Positions 8,156 through 16,319 of a stretch of 64,000 bases of DNA are shown here, piece after piece. The stretch's first letter is position 1; every line of letters starts with the position of its first letter. The stretch lies in assembly GCA_000621985.1 (NCBI GenBank), contig JHWW01000001.1, positions 186,001-250,000 on the forward strand, given 5' to 3'. The position numbers and the translations under genes are program-made. This DNA is from Lachnospiraceae bacterium V9D3004 (GTDB lineage Bacteria > Bacillota > Clostridia > Lachnospirales > Lachnospiraceae). The notes beneath the pieces are model-generated. The model saw only the letters and a program-made list of their open reading frames with translations. It did not search any database and had not been told where the DNA came from.

Positions 8156-9601
8156 ATGAGTAAGGAATACGAGGTAGTCATAGGACTTGAAGTTCATGTT
8201 GAACTTGCAACAAAGACCAAGATATTCTGCGGCTGCAGCACTGAATTCGGTGGCGCGCCGAATACACATACATGTCCGGTCTGTACAGGAATGCCGGGTT
8301 CACTTCCCGTACTTAACAAACAGGTGGTTGAATACGCTGCGTCTGTCGGAATTGCAACTAATTGTAAAATAAACCAGAATTGCAAATTTGACAGAAAGAA
8401 TTATTTTTATCCGGATAACCCGCAGAATTATCAGATATCCCAGTTATATCAGCCGATATGCATTAACGGCGGAGTTGAGATAGAGACAGAAAAAGGCGGC
8501 AAAAAAACCGTCGGTATTCATGAGATACATATGGAAGAAGATGCCGGAAAATTAATACATGATGAGTGGGGAGAATCTTCACTCGTTGACTTCAACCGTT
8601 CGGGTGTACCGCTTATCGAGATCGTTTCGGAACCTGATATGAGAAGTGCTGATGAAGTAATTGCTTATCTTGAAAAATTAAGGATGATAATCCAGTATCT
8701 CGGTGCGTCGGATTGTAAGCTTAATGAGGGCTCTATGAGAGCTGACGTCAACCTTTCCGTGCGTGAAAAAGGAGCGTCGGAATTCGGAACAAGAACCGAG
8801 ACAAAAAATCTCAATTCATTTAAGGCGATAACGCATGCTATAGAAAATGAAACAGCACGTCAGATAGATATAATCGAGTCAGGCGGAAAAGTTGTTCAGG
8901 AAACAAGAAGATGGGATGATACCAAGGAATATTCTTATCCGATGAGATCAAAAGAAGATGCACAGGATTACAGATATTTCCCGGAGCCTGACCTTGTCCC
9001 CATCGTTATAAGCGATGAATGGCTTGAGGATATCAAGAGCAGACAGCCGGAATTCCGTGATGCCAAGATGGCTCGTTATGCTGAAGAATTTGACATTCCG
9101 GAATATGATATAGATATAATAACAGGCCACAAAAAACTTGCGGATATTTTTGAGCAGACGGTGGCTCTCGGAGCTAATCCGAAGAAGGTATCCAACTGGC
9201 TTATGGTAGAGACAATGTTCCTTCTCAAAGAACGCGGACAGTCTCCTGAAGATGTATCATTTTCACCGGAGAATCTTGCAAAACTTATCAAGCTTGCCGA
9301 TTCAAAAACCATTAACAATAATGTGGCAAAAGAAGTGTTCGCAAAAATATTTGATGAAGATATCGATCCCGAAAAATATGTTGCAGACAACGGACTCGGA
9401 GCTGTAAGTGACGAGGGAGAACTGAAGGCTGTTGTTGAAAAAGTGATCGCTGCCAATCCTAAATCGGTGGAAGACATCAAAGCAGGAAAGGTTAAGGCAA
9501 TGGGCTTTCTTGTTGGACAGACGATGAAAGAAATGAAGGGTAAGGCAGATCCGGGAACGGTCAATGCAATACTAAAGGAACATTTTAAAGAATATATGTA
9601 G
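8156..9601 (+). CDS. gatB: Aspartyl/glutamyl-tRNA amidotransferase subunit B
   Basis: The 481-residue kinase/tRNA-binding subunit of GatCAB, which phosphorylates the Glu or Asp on the tRNA before amidation. The start at 8156 is used because GGAGGAGA stands just before it; the frame is open further upstream into gatA. Visible signs are GLEVHVEL at the N-terminus, the zinc-site cysteines in FCGCSTEF and HTCPVCTGMPG, and LNEGSMRADVN and YRYFPEPDL in the body. The C-terminal GatB/YqeY helical domain ends with GTVNAILKEHFKEYM. Last gene of the operon. Confidence 0.97.
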   Translation: MSKEYEVVIGLEVHVELATKTKIFCGCSTEFGGAPNTHTCPVCTGMPGSLPVLNKQVVEYAASVGIATNCKINQNCKFDRKNYFYPDNPQNYQISQLYQPICINGGVEIETEKGGKKTVGIHEIHMEEDAGKLIHDEWGESSLVDFNRSGVPLIEIVSEPDMRSADEVIAYLEKLRMIIQYLGASDCKLNEGSMRADVNLSVREKGASEFGTRTETKNLNSFKAITHAIENETARQIDIIESGGKVVQETRRWDDTKEYSYPMRSKEDAQDYRYFPEPDLVPIVISDEWLEDIKSRQPEFRDAKMARYAEEFDIPEYDIDIITGHKKLADIFEQTVALGANPKKVSNWLMVETMFLLKERGQSPEDVSFSPENLAKLIKLADSKTINNNVAKEVFAKIFDEDIDPEKYVADNGLGAVSDEGELKAVVEKVIAANPKSVEDIKAGKVKAMGFLVGQTMKEMKGKADPGTVNAILKEHFKEYM

Positions 9602-9610
9602 AATTTTGTC

Positions 9611-9639
9611 TTGACAATGATAAATATTTAAGTTATTAT
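9611..9639 (+). promoter_or_regulatory. Promoter of tRNA-Trp
   Basis: TTGACA at 9611-9616 and TATTAT at 9634-9639 with a 17-base spacer; the tRNA begins 21 bases later. Confidence 0.8.
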
Positions 9640-9659
9640 ATTCTTCGGCTGATCGCCGT

Positions 9660-9730
9660 AGGGGAATCATACAGTGGCAGTATGACGGTCTCCAAAACCG
9701 TTCACGGGGGTTCGAATCCCTCTTCCCCTG
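9660..9730 (+). tRNA. tRNA-Trp (anticodon CCA)
   Basis: A 71-base cloverleaf with acceptor AGGGGAA/TTCCCCT and discriminator G, which is typical for tryptophan. The anticodon stem ACGGT/ACCGT encloses CTCCAAA. The T arm contains GGTTCGAATCC. Confidence 0.93.
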
Positions 9731-9749
9731 CTTATATAGCATATTTAAG

Positions 9750-9786
9750 CCTTCATTACATCAATTTGTTGTTATGAAGGTTTTTA
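9750..9786 (+). terminator. Terminator after tRNA-Trp
   Basis: CCTTCAT and ATGAAGG arms around a 17-base loop, followed by TTTTT. Confidence 0.7.
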
Positions 9787-9893
9787 AATTTCTGTTGAAA
9801 AATAAATATGTTGCGGTTATACTGTTACTATCCGTGCGCATTAACGACAAAAGATTGTCAGGATAATGTATGGGAAGAGAGAGGTGACAGAGA

Positions 9894-11027
9894 ATGTACG
9901 AACTGATATGCAGGGACGGTCTTGCAAGGCGAGGAAGAATGACTACGGTTCATGGGGTGATCGAAACTCCGGTTTTCATGAATGTGGGAACAGTCGGTGC
10001 CATCAAAGGAGCCGTATCAACTGAAGATCTTGAGAATATAGGAACCCAGGTTGAGCTGTCCAATACTTACCATCTTCATGTTCGTACAGGAGACCGGCTG
10101 ATCAAAGAGATGGGCGGACTTCACAGGTTTATGTCATGGAACAAACCGATACTTACGGATTCCGGTGGGTTTCAGGTGTTTTCACTGGCGGGACTTCGTA
10201 AGATCAAAGAGGAAGGCGTATCATTTCAATCGCACATTGACGGACATAAGATATTTATGGGACCTGAGGAGAGCATGCAGATACAATCCAATCTCGGTTC
10301 TACGATAGCAATGGCATTCGACGAATGTGCACCTTATCCTTCCACAAGAGAATATATGATGAATTCCGTTAACAGGACTACAAGATGGCTTGTCAGAAGT
10401 ATGAATGAGATGACAAGGCTTAACGCGCTTGAGGATACTATCAACAGAGAACAGCTCTTATTCGGTATAAATCAGGGCGGTGTGTTCGAAGATATAAGGA
10501 TAGATCACGCCAAGAGAATATCGGAACTTGATCTTCCCGGATATGCCATAGGCGGACTTGCAGTGGGTGAATCACATGAGCAGATGTACGGAATACTTGA
10601 TGTAACCGTTCCGCATCTTCCACAGGATAAGCCAATATATCTTATGGGTGTGGGAACACCGGCCAATATTCTTGAGTCGGTGGAACGCGGAGTTGATTTT
10701 TTTGATTGTGTGTATCCGACAAGAAACGGTCGCCATGGTCACGCGTATACTGCATTCGGTAAACTTAATCTTCTTAATGCGAAGTATGAGAAGGATGACA
10801 GGCCGATTGAAGAAGGTTGCGGTTGCCCGGCATGTAAAAGATACAGCAGGGCATATGTGAGACATCTTCTGAAGGCTAAGGAGATGCTTGGACTCAGACT
10901 GATGGTTCTGCACAATCTGTATTATTATAATAACCTGATGGCTGATATAAGAAAAGCTATCGAAGAAGGAAGATATTCCGAATTTAAGAAAGAAACATTA
11001 GCCGGTTTTGAGGCCGGTAATGAATAA
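9894..11027 (+). CDS. tgt: tRNA-guanine transglycosylase (queuine tRNA-ribosyltransferase)
   Basis: A 377-residue enzyme that replaces guanine-34 of GUN-anticodon tRNAs with a queuosine precursor. The family hallmarks are present: ILTDSGGFQVFSL carries the catalytic Asp and substrate pocket, AIGGLAVGE sits in the barrel, GVDFFDCVYPTRNGRHG holds the second catalytic Asp, and the zinc site is GCGCPACKRYSRAYVRHL with the later His in VLHNLYYYN. Normal length, GAGAGGTGA before the ATG. It is followed 33 bases later by yajC, the usual bacterial pairing with the Sec accessory genes, although secD and secF are not seen here. Confidence 0.96.
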   Translation: MYELICRDGLARRGRMTTVHGVIETPVFMNVGTVGAIKGAVSTEDLENIGTQVELSNTYHLHVRTGDRLIKEMGGLHRFMSWNKPILTDSGGFQVFSLAGLRKIKEEGVSFQSHIDGHKIFMGPEESMQIQSNLGSTIAMAFDECAPYPSTREYMMNSVNRTTRWLVRSMNEMTRLNALEDTINREQLLFGINQGGVFEDIRIDHAKRISELDLPGYAIGGLAVGESHEQMYGILDVTVPHLPQDKPIYLMGVGTPANILESVERGVDFFDCVYPTRNGRHGHAYTAFGKLNLLNAKYEKDDRPIEEGCGCPACKRYSRAYVRHLLKAKEMLGLRLMVLHNLYYYNNLMADIRKAIEEGRYSEFKKETLAGFEAGNE

Positions 11028-11060
11028 ATGAAAATGAAAAATTCAGGAGGTTAATTATTT

Positions 11061-11459
11061 ATGTTGAGTGTTATTTTGAGTGGAGGCCAGGCAGCAAATG
11101 ATGCGGCAGCAGGTGGCGGAGGAAACTGGTTTTTTATGATCGCTCTTTACGCGGTTATTATCGGAGCATTTTACTTTTTCGCGATCCGTCCTCAGAAGAA
11201 AAAACAGAAGGAGCAGGAAGCTCTTGTATCTTCGGTTGAGATAGGTGACAGTGTACTTACCACAAGCGGATTCTACGGTGTGGTTATCAGTATCAGCGAA
11301 GAAGTTGTGGTTGTTGAATTCGGAAGTAATAAAAATTGCAGAATTCCAATGAAGAAGGAAGCGATCATTGAAGTGGAAAAAGCAGTTAAGCCGGGAAGCG
11401 TTAAGGCATCAAGCGCCGATACCGATAAAAAAGAATCCAAAAAGGCTGTAAAAAAATAA
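11061..11459 (+). CDS. yajC: Preprotein translocase subunit YajC
   Basis: A 132-residue membrane protein of the Sec holotranslocon. One transmembrane helix (FFMIALYAVIIGAFYFFAI, about residues 24-42) is followed by the family motif IRPQKKKQKEQEAL, then a small beta domain with GDSVLTTSGFYGVV, and a lysine-rich tail. AGGAGG is present before the ATG. It forms an apparent operon with tgt, and its end is 9 bases from the stop of a convergent gene. Confidence 0.93.
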   Translation: MLSVILSGGQAANDAAAGGGGNWFFMIALYAVIIGAFYFFAIRPQKKKQKEQEALVSSVEIGDSVLTTSGFYGVVISISEEVVVVEFGSNKNCRIPMKKEAIIEVEKAVKPGSVKASSADTDKKESKKAVKK

Positions 11460-11468
11460 TGTTTTTGT

Positions 11469-12323
11469 TCAGCACCCCATGACATTTTTAATACCGGTAA
11501 GAACGCTGTAGGGAACTTTTAAATTTCCCTTGCCGGTTCCAATCGCAATATCGGGTTTGTTGGAACCGTGAAAATCGGAACCGCCGGATATGATAAGTGA
11601 ATGTCTGTGGGCTATGGAGCGCACGATCTCTTCGTCAGTATTGGAGTATGTTGAATATATTGCTTCGATCCCGAGAAGACCGGATTTTTTGAGACGGATC
11701 ACAAGCTCTTCAAGTTCATCTGACGGAAGATGATATAATATCGGATGAGCAAGTATGGGAACTCCGCCGCAATCAAGTATCAGCTGAACACATTGTTCGG
11801 GCGTGAGATATCGTCTTTTAACAAAATACGGAGTATGAGTACCGAGGTATTGTTTAAATGCCTCGGTTTTATTTTTTACATAACCGTGTTCTTCGAGATA
11901 TCTTGCAAAATGCGCTCTGGTCACAACAGTTTTATTGTCGCCGTTTCGGATTTTTTCTACGCTTATATCTATGCCGGCAGCTGATAATTTTTTTGCCATT
12001 TCGCGGTTTCGCCATTCACGTTCTTCAACGATGTCTTCCGACATTTTTTTCAGATGCGTTGAAGTATGGTCAATATATAATCCTACAATATGAATGTCGC
12101 CGTCACCGTATCCGGCAGATAGTTCAATGCCCGGTACAACTTCGATCGGAAGATCGGAAGCTATTGCTTCGGCCACTCCGTCCACGGTATCGTGATCCGT
12201 TAAGGCAACAGCAGCAAGCCCGGCCTCGTAAGCGAGCTTAACAACCTGTGACGGTGAATTGGTTCCGTCCGAAGCAGTTGAATGTGTGTGCAGATCTATA
12301 TATTTTTCGTTTTTTTCTGACAT
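11469..12323 (-). CDS. PHP domain phosphoesterase (YciV/TrpH-like)
   Basis: A 284-residue metal-dependent phosphoesterase. The start at 12323 is preferred, since GGAAAGGAT precedes it; the frame is open to 12368 with no good ribosome site. PHP motifs are YIDLHTHSTASDGTNSP near the N-terminus, VALTDHDTVDG, VVPGIELSA, and the C-terminal SGGSDFHGSNKP. This branch includes 3',5'-nucleotide bisphosphate phosphatases/RNase AM; the exact substrate here is inferred, not shown. It is convergent with yajC and reads away from the repeat element upstream. Confidence 0.9.
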   Translation of the reverse strand: MSEKNEKYIDLHTHSTASDGTNSPSQVVKLAYEAGLAAVALTDHDTVDGVAEAIASDLPIEVVPGIELSAGYGDGDIHIVGLYIDHTSTHLKKMSEDIVEEREWRNREMAKKLSAAGIDISVEKIRNGDNKTVVTRAHFARYLEEHGYVKNKTEAFKQYLGTHTPYFVKRRYLTPEQCVQLILDCGGVPILAHPILYHLPSDELEELVIRLKKSGLLGIEAIYSTYSNTDEEIVRSIAHRHSLIISGGSDFHGSNKPDIAIGTGKGNLKVPYSVLTGIKNVMGC

Positions 12324-12394
12324 GATCGTTATCCTTTCCGTTGTTTGAGTATATTTTTTGCGTCGCATTTCTTTGTCACTTTTTATACTGAAGA

Positions 12395-12590
12395 GTTACT
12401 ATATCATTATATCAGATAAAAATCAACCCATAGCCCATCTGCTTCGCATCTGTCGCATCTTCGATGCTTGTGGCTATGGGGCGTGGGGAAGGTTCCTGCT
12501 TCACAGAAACCTCACACGTAACGTCATACAGATTCTTACGTGCGAGCACGACGAATCCGTATGCCATTACGTGTTTCTGTGAATAGTAAC
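12395..12590. repeat. Palindromic intergenic repeat element, copy A
   Basis: About 196 bases with 8-base perfect terminal inverted repeats, GTTACTAT at 12395-12402 and ATAGTAAC at 12583-12590. Its body is about 160 bases long and closely matches copy B at 23852-24033. It folds into two stem-loops. The first uses CCCATAGCC/GGCTATGGG with an inner GCATC-TTC-GATGC hairpin. The second uses TTCACAGAAA/TTTCTGTGAA with ACACGTAA/TTACGTGT inside. It has no protein-coding potential that I trust. A MITE-like or structured-RNA element is possible. Confidence 0.8.
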
Positions 12591-12605
12591 AACTTGAATT
12601 TCATG

Positions 12606-12634
12606 TTGATATCAATAAAAAAGTGTGCTATACT
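12606..12634 (+). promoter_or_regulatory. Promoter of the SCIFF operon
   Basis: TTGATA at 12606-12611 and TATACT at 12629-12634 with a 17-base spacer, 56 bases before the scfA ATG. Confidence 0.75.
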
Positions 12635-12690
12635 TGTAGAACACATGGACTGTAGTATAGAAAATATTAAGATAAGAGAGGATTTTTATC

Positions 12691-12834
12691 ATGAAGCACA
12701 TTAAAACATTGAATTCCAGAAATCTTAAAGAAAGCGTTAAGAAGGGTGGATGCGGCGAATGCCAGACATCATGTCAGTCAGCATGTAAGACCTCATGCAC
12801 AGTAGGTAACCAGACTTGTGAGAATAAGAAATAA
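12691..12834 (+). CDS. scfA: SCIFF ranthipeptide precursor (six cysteines in forty-five)
   Basis: A 47-residue precursor of a ribosomally made, post-translationally modified peptide, too short for many gene finders. Six cysteines sit at residues 21, 24, 28, 32, 36 and 43 (CGECQTSCQSACKTSC then a last Cys), preceded by a leader beginning MKHIKTLNSRNLKESVKKGG. This is the nearly invariant SCIFF pattern of Clostridia. In characterised systems the maturase links Cys sulfur to a Thr by a thioether outside the alpha carbon. AGAGAGGA is found before the ATG. The maturase gene is immediately downstream. The biological role of SCIFF peptides is not settled. Confidence 0.95.
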   Translation: MKHIKTLNSRNLKESVKKGGCGECQTSCQSACKTSCTVGNQTCENKK

Positions 12835-12847
12835 ATTAAGATTTACC

Positions 12848-12913
12848 GGGAGAGCAACGGAGGGCTGGTTTGGCAGAACCTGTTGAGAGGTATGCCGAGG
12901 GGCTCTCTTTTAG
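12848..12913 (+). other. Structured spacer between scfA and scfB (attenuator-like)
   Basis: GAGAGC at 12850-12855 pairs with GCTCTC at 12902-12907, followed by TTTTAG. Inside is a second hairpin, GGCA-ACCT (12872-12881) with AGGT-TGCC (12888-12896) and a six-base loop. An alternative inner hairpin GGTT/AACC is mutually exclusive. It could be a leaky terminator that gives more precursor than maturase transcript; this is inference. Confidence 0.55.
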
Positions 12914-12938
12914 TTGCATATAAAAAGGATAATTCAAT

Positions 12939-14318
12939 ATGATACATAGATATAAAAGTAATGGTTACAATATCGTTCTTGATGTTGTAAGCGGATGCGT
13001 TCATTCTGTTGATGATATTGCATATGAAGCGATAGGACTCTATGAACAGGATGGCAGAATTGATATAGAAAAGCTTAGAAAAGAATGTCCTTCCGTAACG
13101 GAAGAAGAAGTGGCAGAGATCACGGAAGAGATTGAAGAACTTGTTAAGAACGGTGAATTATTCACCGAGGATATATATGAACCTTATCTGAAAGATATAG
13201 GTGAGCGTAAGACTGTGGTGAAGGCACTGTGTCTTCACATTGCCCACGATTGTAATCTTGCCTGTAAATATTGTTTTGCGGGTAAAGGTGAATACAACGG
13301 CGATGCGGCTCTGATGAGCTTCGAAGTAGGAAAGAAAGCCATCGATTTTCTTGTGGCATCTTCAGGTGGCAGAAGGAATCTTGAAGTTGATTTCTTCGGT
13401 GGGGAACCGCTTATGAATTTTGATGTGGTCAAAAAGATTGTTGAATACGGAAGAAGCCTTGAAGAAAAGCATGATAAGAAGTTCAGGTTTACATTAACGA
13501 CGAACGGAATTCTTCTTAATGATGAGATAATAGAATTTGTCAATAAGGAAATGTCAAACCTTGTTCTCAGTATTGACGGCCGCAGAGAAGTCAATGACAG
13601 AATGCGTCCCACCAGAAACGGTAAGAGCAGTTATGATGTAATACTTCCGAAGTTTATTAAGGCAGCAGAGTCAAGGAATCAGACGAATTATTATGTGAGA
13701 GGAACATTTACACATTATAATACGGATTTCGTTAAGGATGTGCTTCATCTTGCGGATCTGGGATTTGAGCAGATAAGTGTGGAGCCGGTAGTATCGCCTC
13801 CGGAAGAATCGTATGCTATAACGGAAGAAGATATTCCGGCTATATGTGAAGGATATGACGAGCTTGCAAAGGAAATGCTTGCGAGGGAGGAAGAAGGAAA
13901 AGGATTTAATTTCTTCCATTATATGATAGATCTTGAAGGCGGACCTTGTGTCGCCAAGAGATTATCCGGTTGCGGTTCGGGCACTGAATACCTGGCTGTT
14001 ACACCGTGGGGGGATCTGTATCCGTGTCATCAGTTCGTCGGAAATGAAGATTTCCTGTTAGGTAATCTGGATGAAGGAATTAAAAGAACGGATATCGTGG
14101 CAGATTTTAAGTTGTGTAATGTGTATTCCAAGCCAAAATGTCGTGACTGCTTTGCAAGATTTTTCTGCAGTGGAGGGTGTGCAGCGAATGCTTATAATTT
14201 CCACGGCAGTATAAATGAGTCGTATGATATAGGATGCGAGCTTCAGAAGAAGAGGGTTGAATGTGCTCTCATGCTTGAAGTGGCAAGAGATGAACGTAAA
14301 GCATTGACTTCGATGTAA
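12939..14318 (+). CDS. scfB: SCIFF peptide maturase, radical SAM/SPASM
   Basis: A 459-residue radical S-adenosylmethionine enzyme that installs thioether links in the SCIFF peptide. An N-terminal precursor-recognition-like region (about 1-90) is followed by the radical SAM CxxxCxxC in HDCNLACKYCF and a GGEPLMNF motif. The C-terminal SPASM region binds auxiliary FeS clusters, with cysteines in LSGCGSGTEY, GDLYPCHQF, KCRDCFARFFCSGGCAANA and a late DIGCELQ. AAAGGAT precedes the ATG. It lies 104 bases after scfA and shares its promoter. Length and motifs match the CLI_3235/Tte1186-type maturases. Confidence 0.95.
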   Translation: MIHRYKSNGYNIVLDVVSGCVHSVDDIAYEAIGLYEQDGRIDIEKLRKECPSVTEEEVAEITEEIEELVKNGELFTEDIYEPYLKDIGERKTVVKALCLHIAHDCNLACKYCFAGKGEYNGDAALMSFEVGKKAIDFLVASSGGRRNLEVDFFGGEPLMNFDVVKKIVEYGRSLEEKHDKKFRFTLTTNGILLNDEIIEFVNKEMSNLVLSIDGRREVNDRMRPTRNGKSSYDVILPKFIKAAESRNQTNYYVRGTFTHYNTDFVKDVLHLADLGFEQISVEPVVSPPEESYAITEEDIPAICEGYDELAKEMLAREEEGKGFNFFHYMIDLEGGPCVAKRLSGCGSGTEYLAVTPWGDLYPCHQFVGNEDFLLGNLDEGIKRTDIVADFKLCNVYSKPKCRDCFARFFCSGGCAANAYNFHGSINESYDIGCELQKKRVECALMLEVARDERKALTSM

Positions 14319-14407
14319 TAATAGGTTATAAAAGATGATAATAGTGATAATACCTGGGTTAGAGAATTAGAAATAATGTGACATGATTTGAAAGGAGATA
14401 TATTCAG

Positions 14408-15397
14408 ATGGGCAGTGATATTGGAATAGATCTTGGAACGGCGAGCGTTCTTGTATATATAACCGGCAGAGGGGTTGTGTTAAGAGAGCCCTCTGTAGTC
14501 GCTTTTGACAGGGATACGGGCAAGATCAAGGAGATCGGTGAGGAAGCAAGACTGATGCTCGGAAGGACTCCGGGTAATATAGTTGCGATACGTCCTTTAA
14601 GACAGGGCGTTATTTCCGATTATACCGTAACCGAGAAGATGCTTGTTCATTTTATCAGGAAAGCAGTCGGAAAGAAACGTATCAGAAAACCGAAGATCAG
14701 CATATGCGTTCCCAGCGGTGCCACGGAAGTTGAAAAGAATGCGGTTGAACAGGCTGCATATCAGGCAGGCGCAAGGGATGTAATGATAATTGAGGAACCG
14801 ATCGCTGCTGCTATCGGAGCGGGAATTGATATATCCAAACCATGCGGTAATATGATCGTGGATATCGGTGGAGGAACTACCGACGTAGCGGTTATCTCTC
14901 TCGGGGGAACCGTTGTAAGTACATCTATAAAGATCGCAGGCGATGATTTTGATGAAGCTATCGTAAGATATATGAGAAAGCAGCATAACCTTCTTATCGG
15001 TGAGAGAACAGCCGAGGAGATCAAGGTTAATATAGGTTCGGCATTCAGACGTGCGGAGCCGGATACAATGGATGTAAGAGGACGTAATCTTGTGACGGGA
15101 CTTCCGAAGACGATTACGGTATCTTCCGATGAAACCGAAGAGGCACTTAAGGATGCCACTTCACAGATCGTTGATGCTGTTCACAGTGTTCTTGAGAAGA
15201 CTCCGCCGGAACTTGCTGCGGATATTGCTGACAGGGGAATCGTCCTTACGGGAGGTGGAAGTCTGTTGTACGGGCTTGACGAGCTTATAGAATCAAGAAC
15301 CGGAATCAAGACAATGACCGCAGATGATCCTACAACTGCAGTTGCTATCGGAACAGGTAAGTTCGTTGATTTCATGGCAGGAAGAAGAGATGACTGA
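14408..15397 (+). CDS. mbl: MreB/Mbl-type actin-like cell shape protein
   Basis: A 329-residue bacterial actin that organises cell wall synthesis along the cylinder. Nucleotide-binding motifs are GIDLGTASVLVYITGRG (phosphate 1), IVDIGGGTTDVAVISLGG (phosphate 2) and VLTGGGSLLYGLDEL (adenosine). AAAGGAGA precedes the ATG. It is followed by two flagellar basal-body genes, the same order as mbl-flhO-flhP in Bacillus, which is why I prefer mbl over mreB; the sequence alone does not separate the two. In this position it may link cell shape with flagellar assembly. Confidence 0.88.
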   Translation: MGSDIGIDLGTASVLVYITGRGVVLREPSVVAFDRDTGKIKEIGEEARLMLGRTPGNIVAIRPLRQGVISDYTVTEKMLVHFIRKAVGKKRIRKPKISICVPSGATEVEKNAVEQAAYQAGARDVMIIEEPIAAAIGAGIDISKPCGNMIVDIGGGTTDVAVISLGGTVVSTSIKIAGDDFDEAIVRYMRKQHNLLIGERTAEEIKVNIGSAFRRAEPDTMDVRGRNLVTGLPKTITVSSDETEEALKDATSQIVDAVHSVLEKTPPELAADIADRGIVLTGGGSLLYGLDELIESRTGIKTMTADDPTTAVAIGTGKFVDFMAGRRDD

Positions 15398-15519
15398 TCA
15401 CAGATAGATTCCATTTATTTATTCAGTATATGATATAATGTCAACAGGGAAATATGCCGATATAGATTTTGGTTGCTACAACATTGCTGCCAATTGTAAA
15501 TAAAACCGGAGGGAAATGT

Positions 15520-16293
15520 ATGGTAAGATCTTTATACACTGCTTATACAGGGATGTATAATGAGCAGACAAGGCTTGATATTATATCCAATAACATAGCC
15601 AATGCAGCTACAAGCGGATATAAGCAGGAGAGTGTTACCAGCCAGGCATTTGAGAAAATGCTTGCGATCAAGATCCGTGACGGTTCCGACGCATATATTG
15701 ACAGACCGATCGGTAAGATGAGTCTTGGAGTTAAGGTTGGAGAGGTATTCACGGATTACGGACAGGGTTCTTTAAGAGAAACATCCGGTACATATGACCT
15801 TGCACTTACGGGTGAGGGTTTCTTCCAGTTAAGAGTTCTTGCAAAGGACGGAAGCTCTTCGATCAAATATACCAGGGACGGTAATTTTACAATGACAAAT
15901 GAAGGATTTATTGTCGATTACAGAGGCAATCACCTTCAGGGACAGAGCGGCGACCTTCAGGTCGATCCGACATCAACGAACGTGGTCGTTGATAAACAGG
16001 GTTATGTAAGAGTTGACGGTAATATAGTTGACAGAATAGCTCTGGTTGATTTTGAAGATTATGATTATCTCAAAAAATCGGGAGATAACGAGTATACAAC
16101 CGTTAACGGTGCAACACCGAAAGTTGCAACAGCCGGGATTGAACAGGGATATCTTGAACAATCCAACGTCAATGTCGTATCGGAGATGGTTGATATGATC
16201 ACGATAACAAGGGCATATGAAGCAAATCAGAGAGTTATCCGCTCGGTTGATACGATGCTTGAGAATGCCGCTAACCAGATAGGAAGAGTATAA
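15520..16293 (+). CDS. flhO: Flagellar hook-basal body protein FlhO (FlgF/FlgG type)
   Basis: A 257-residue rod protein. The start at 15520 is chosen by the GGAGGG upstream and because MVRSLYTAYTGMYNEQTRLD is the usual N-terminus; the open frame begins earlier at 15469. The N-terminal flagellar rod motif DIISNNIANAATSGYKQ, the central FlgF/G domain (YDLALTGEGFFQL) and the C-terminal MITITRAYEANQRVIRSVD are all visible. It is exported by the flagellar type III system. It lies between mbl and flhP. Confidence 0.93.
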   Translation: MVRSLYTAYTGMYNEQTRLDIISNNIANAATSGYKQESVTSQAFEKMLAIKIRDGSDAYIDRPIGKMSLGVKVGEVFTDYGQGSLRETSGTYDLALTGEGFFQLRVLAKDGSSSIKYTRDGNFTMTNEGFIVDYRGNHLQGQSGDLQVDPTSTNVVVDKQGYVRVDGNIVDRIALVDFEDYDYLKKSGDNEYTTVNGATPKVATAGIEQGYLEQSNVNVVSEMVDMITITRAYEANQRVIRSVDTMLENAANQIGRV

Positions 16294-16319
16294 TTGCCGG
16301 AATCGGAGGTGTATGAATT

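Noticed and set aside
12358-12582. Open frame in the repeat copy A giving a peptide similar to one in copy B (23819-24031)
   Set aside because: The similarity comes from the palindromic repeat itself. There is no ribosome site, and length and frame are not kept between copies.
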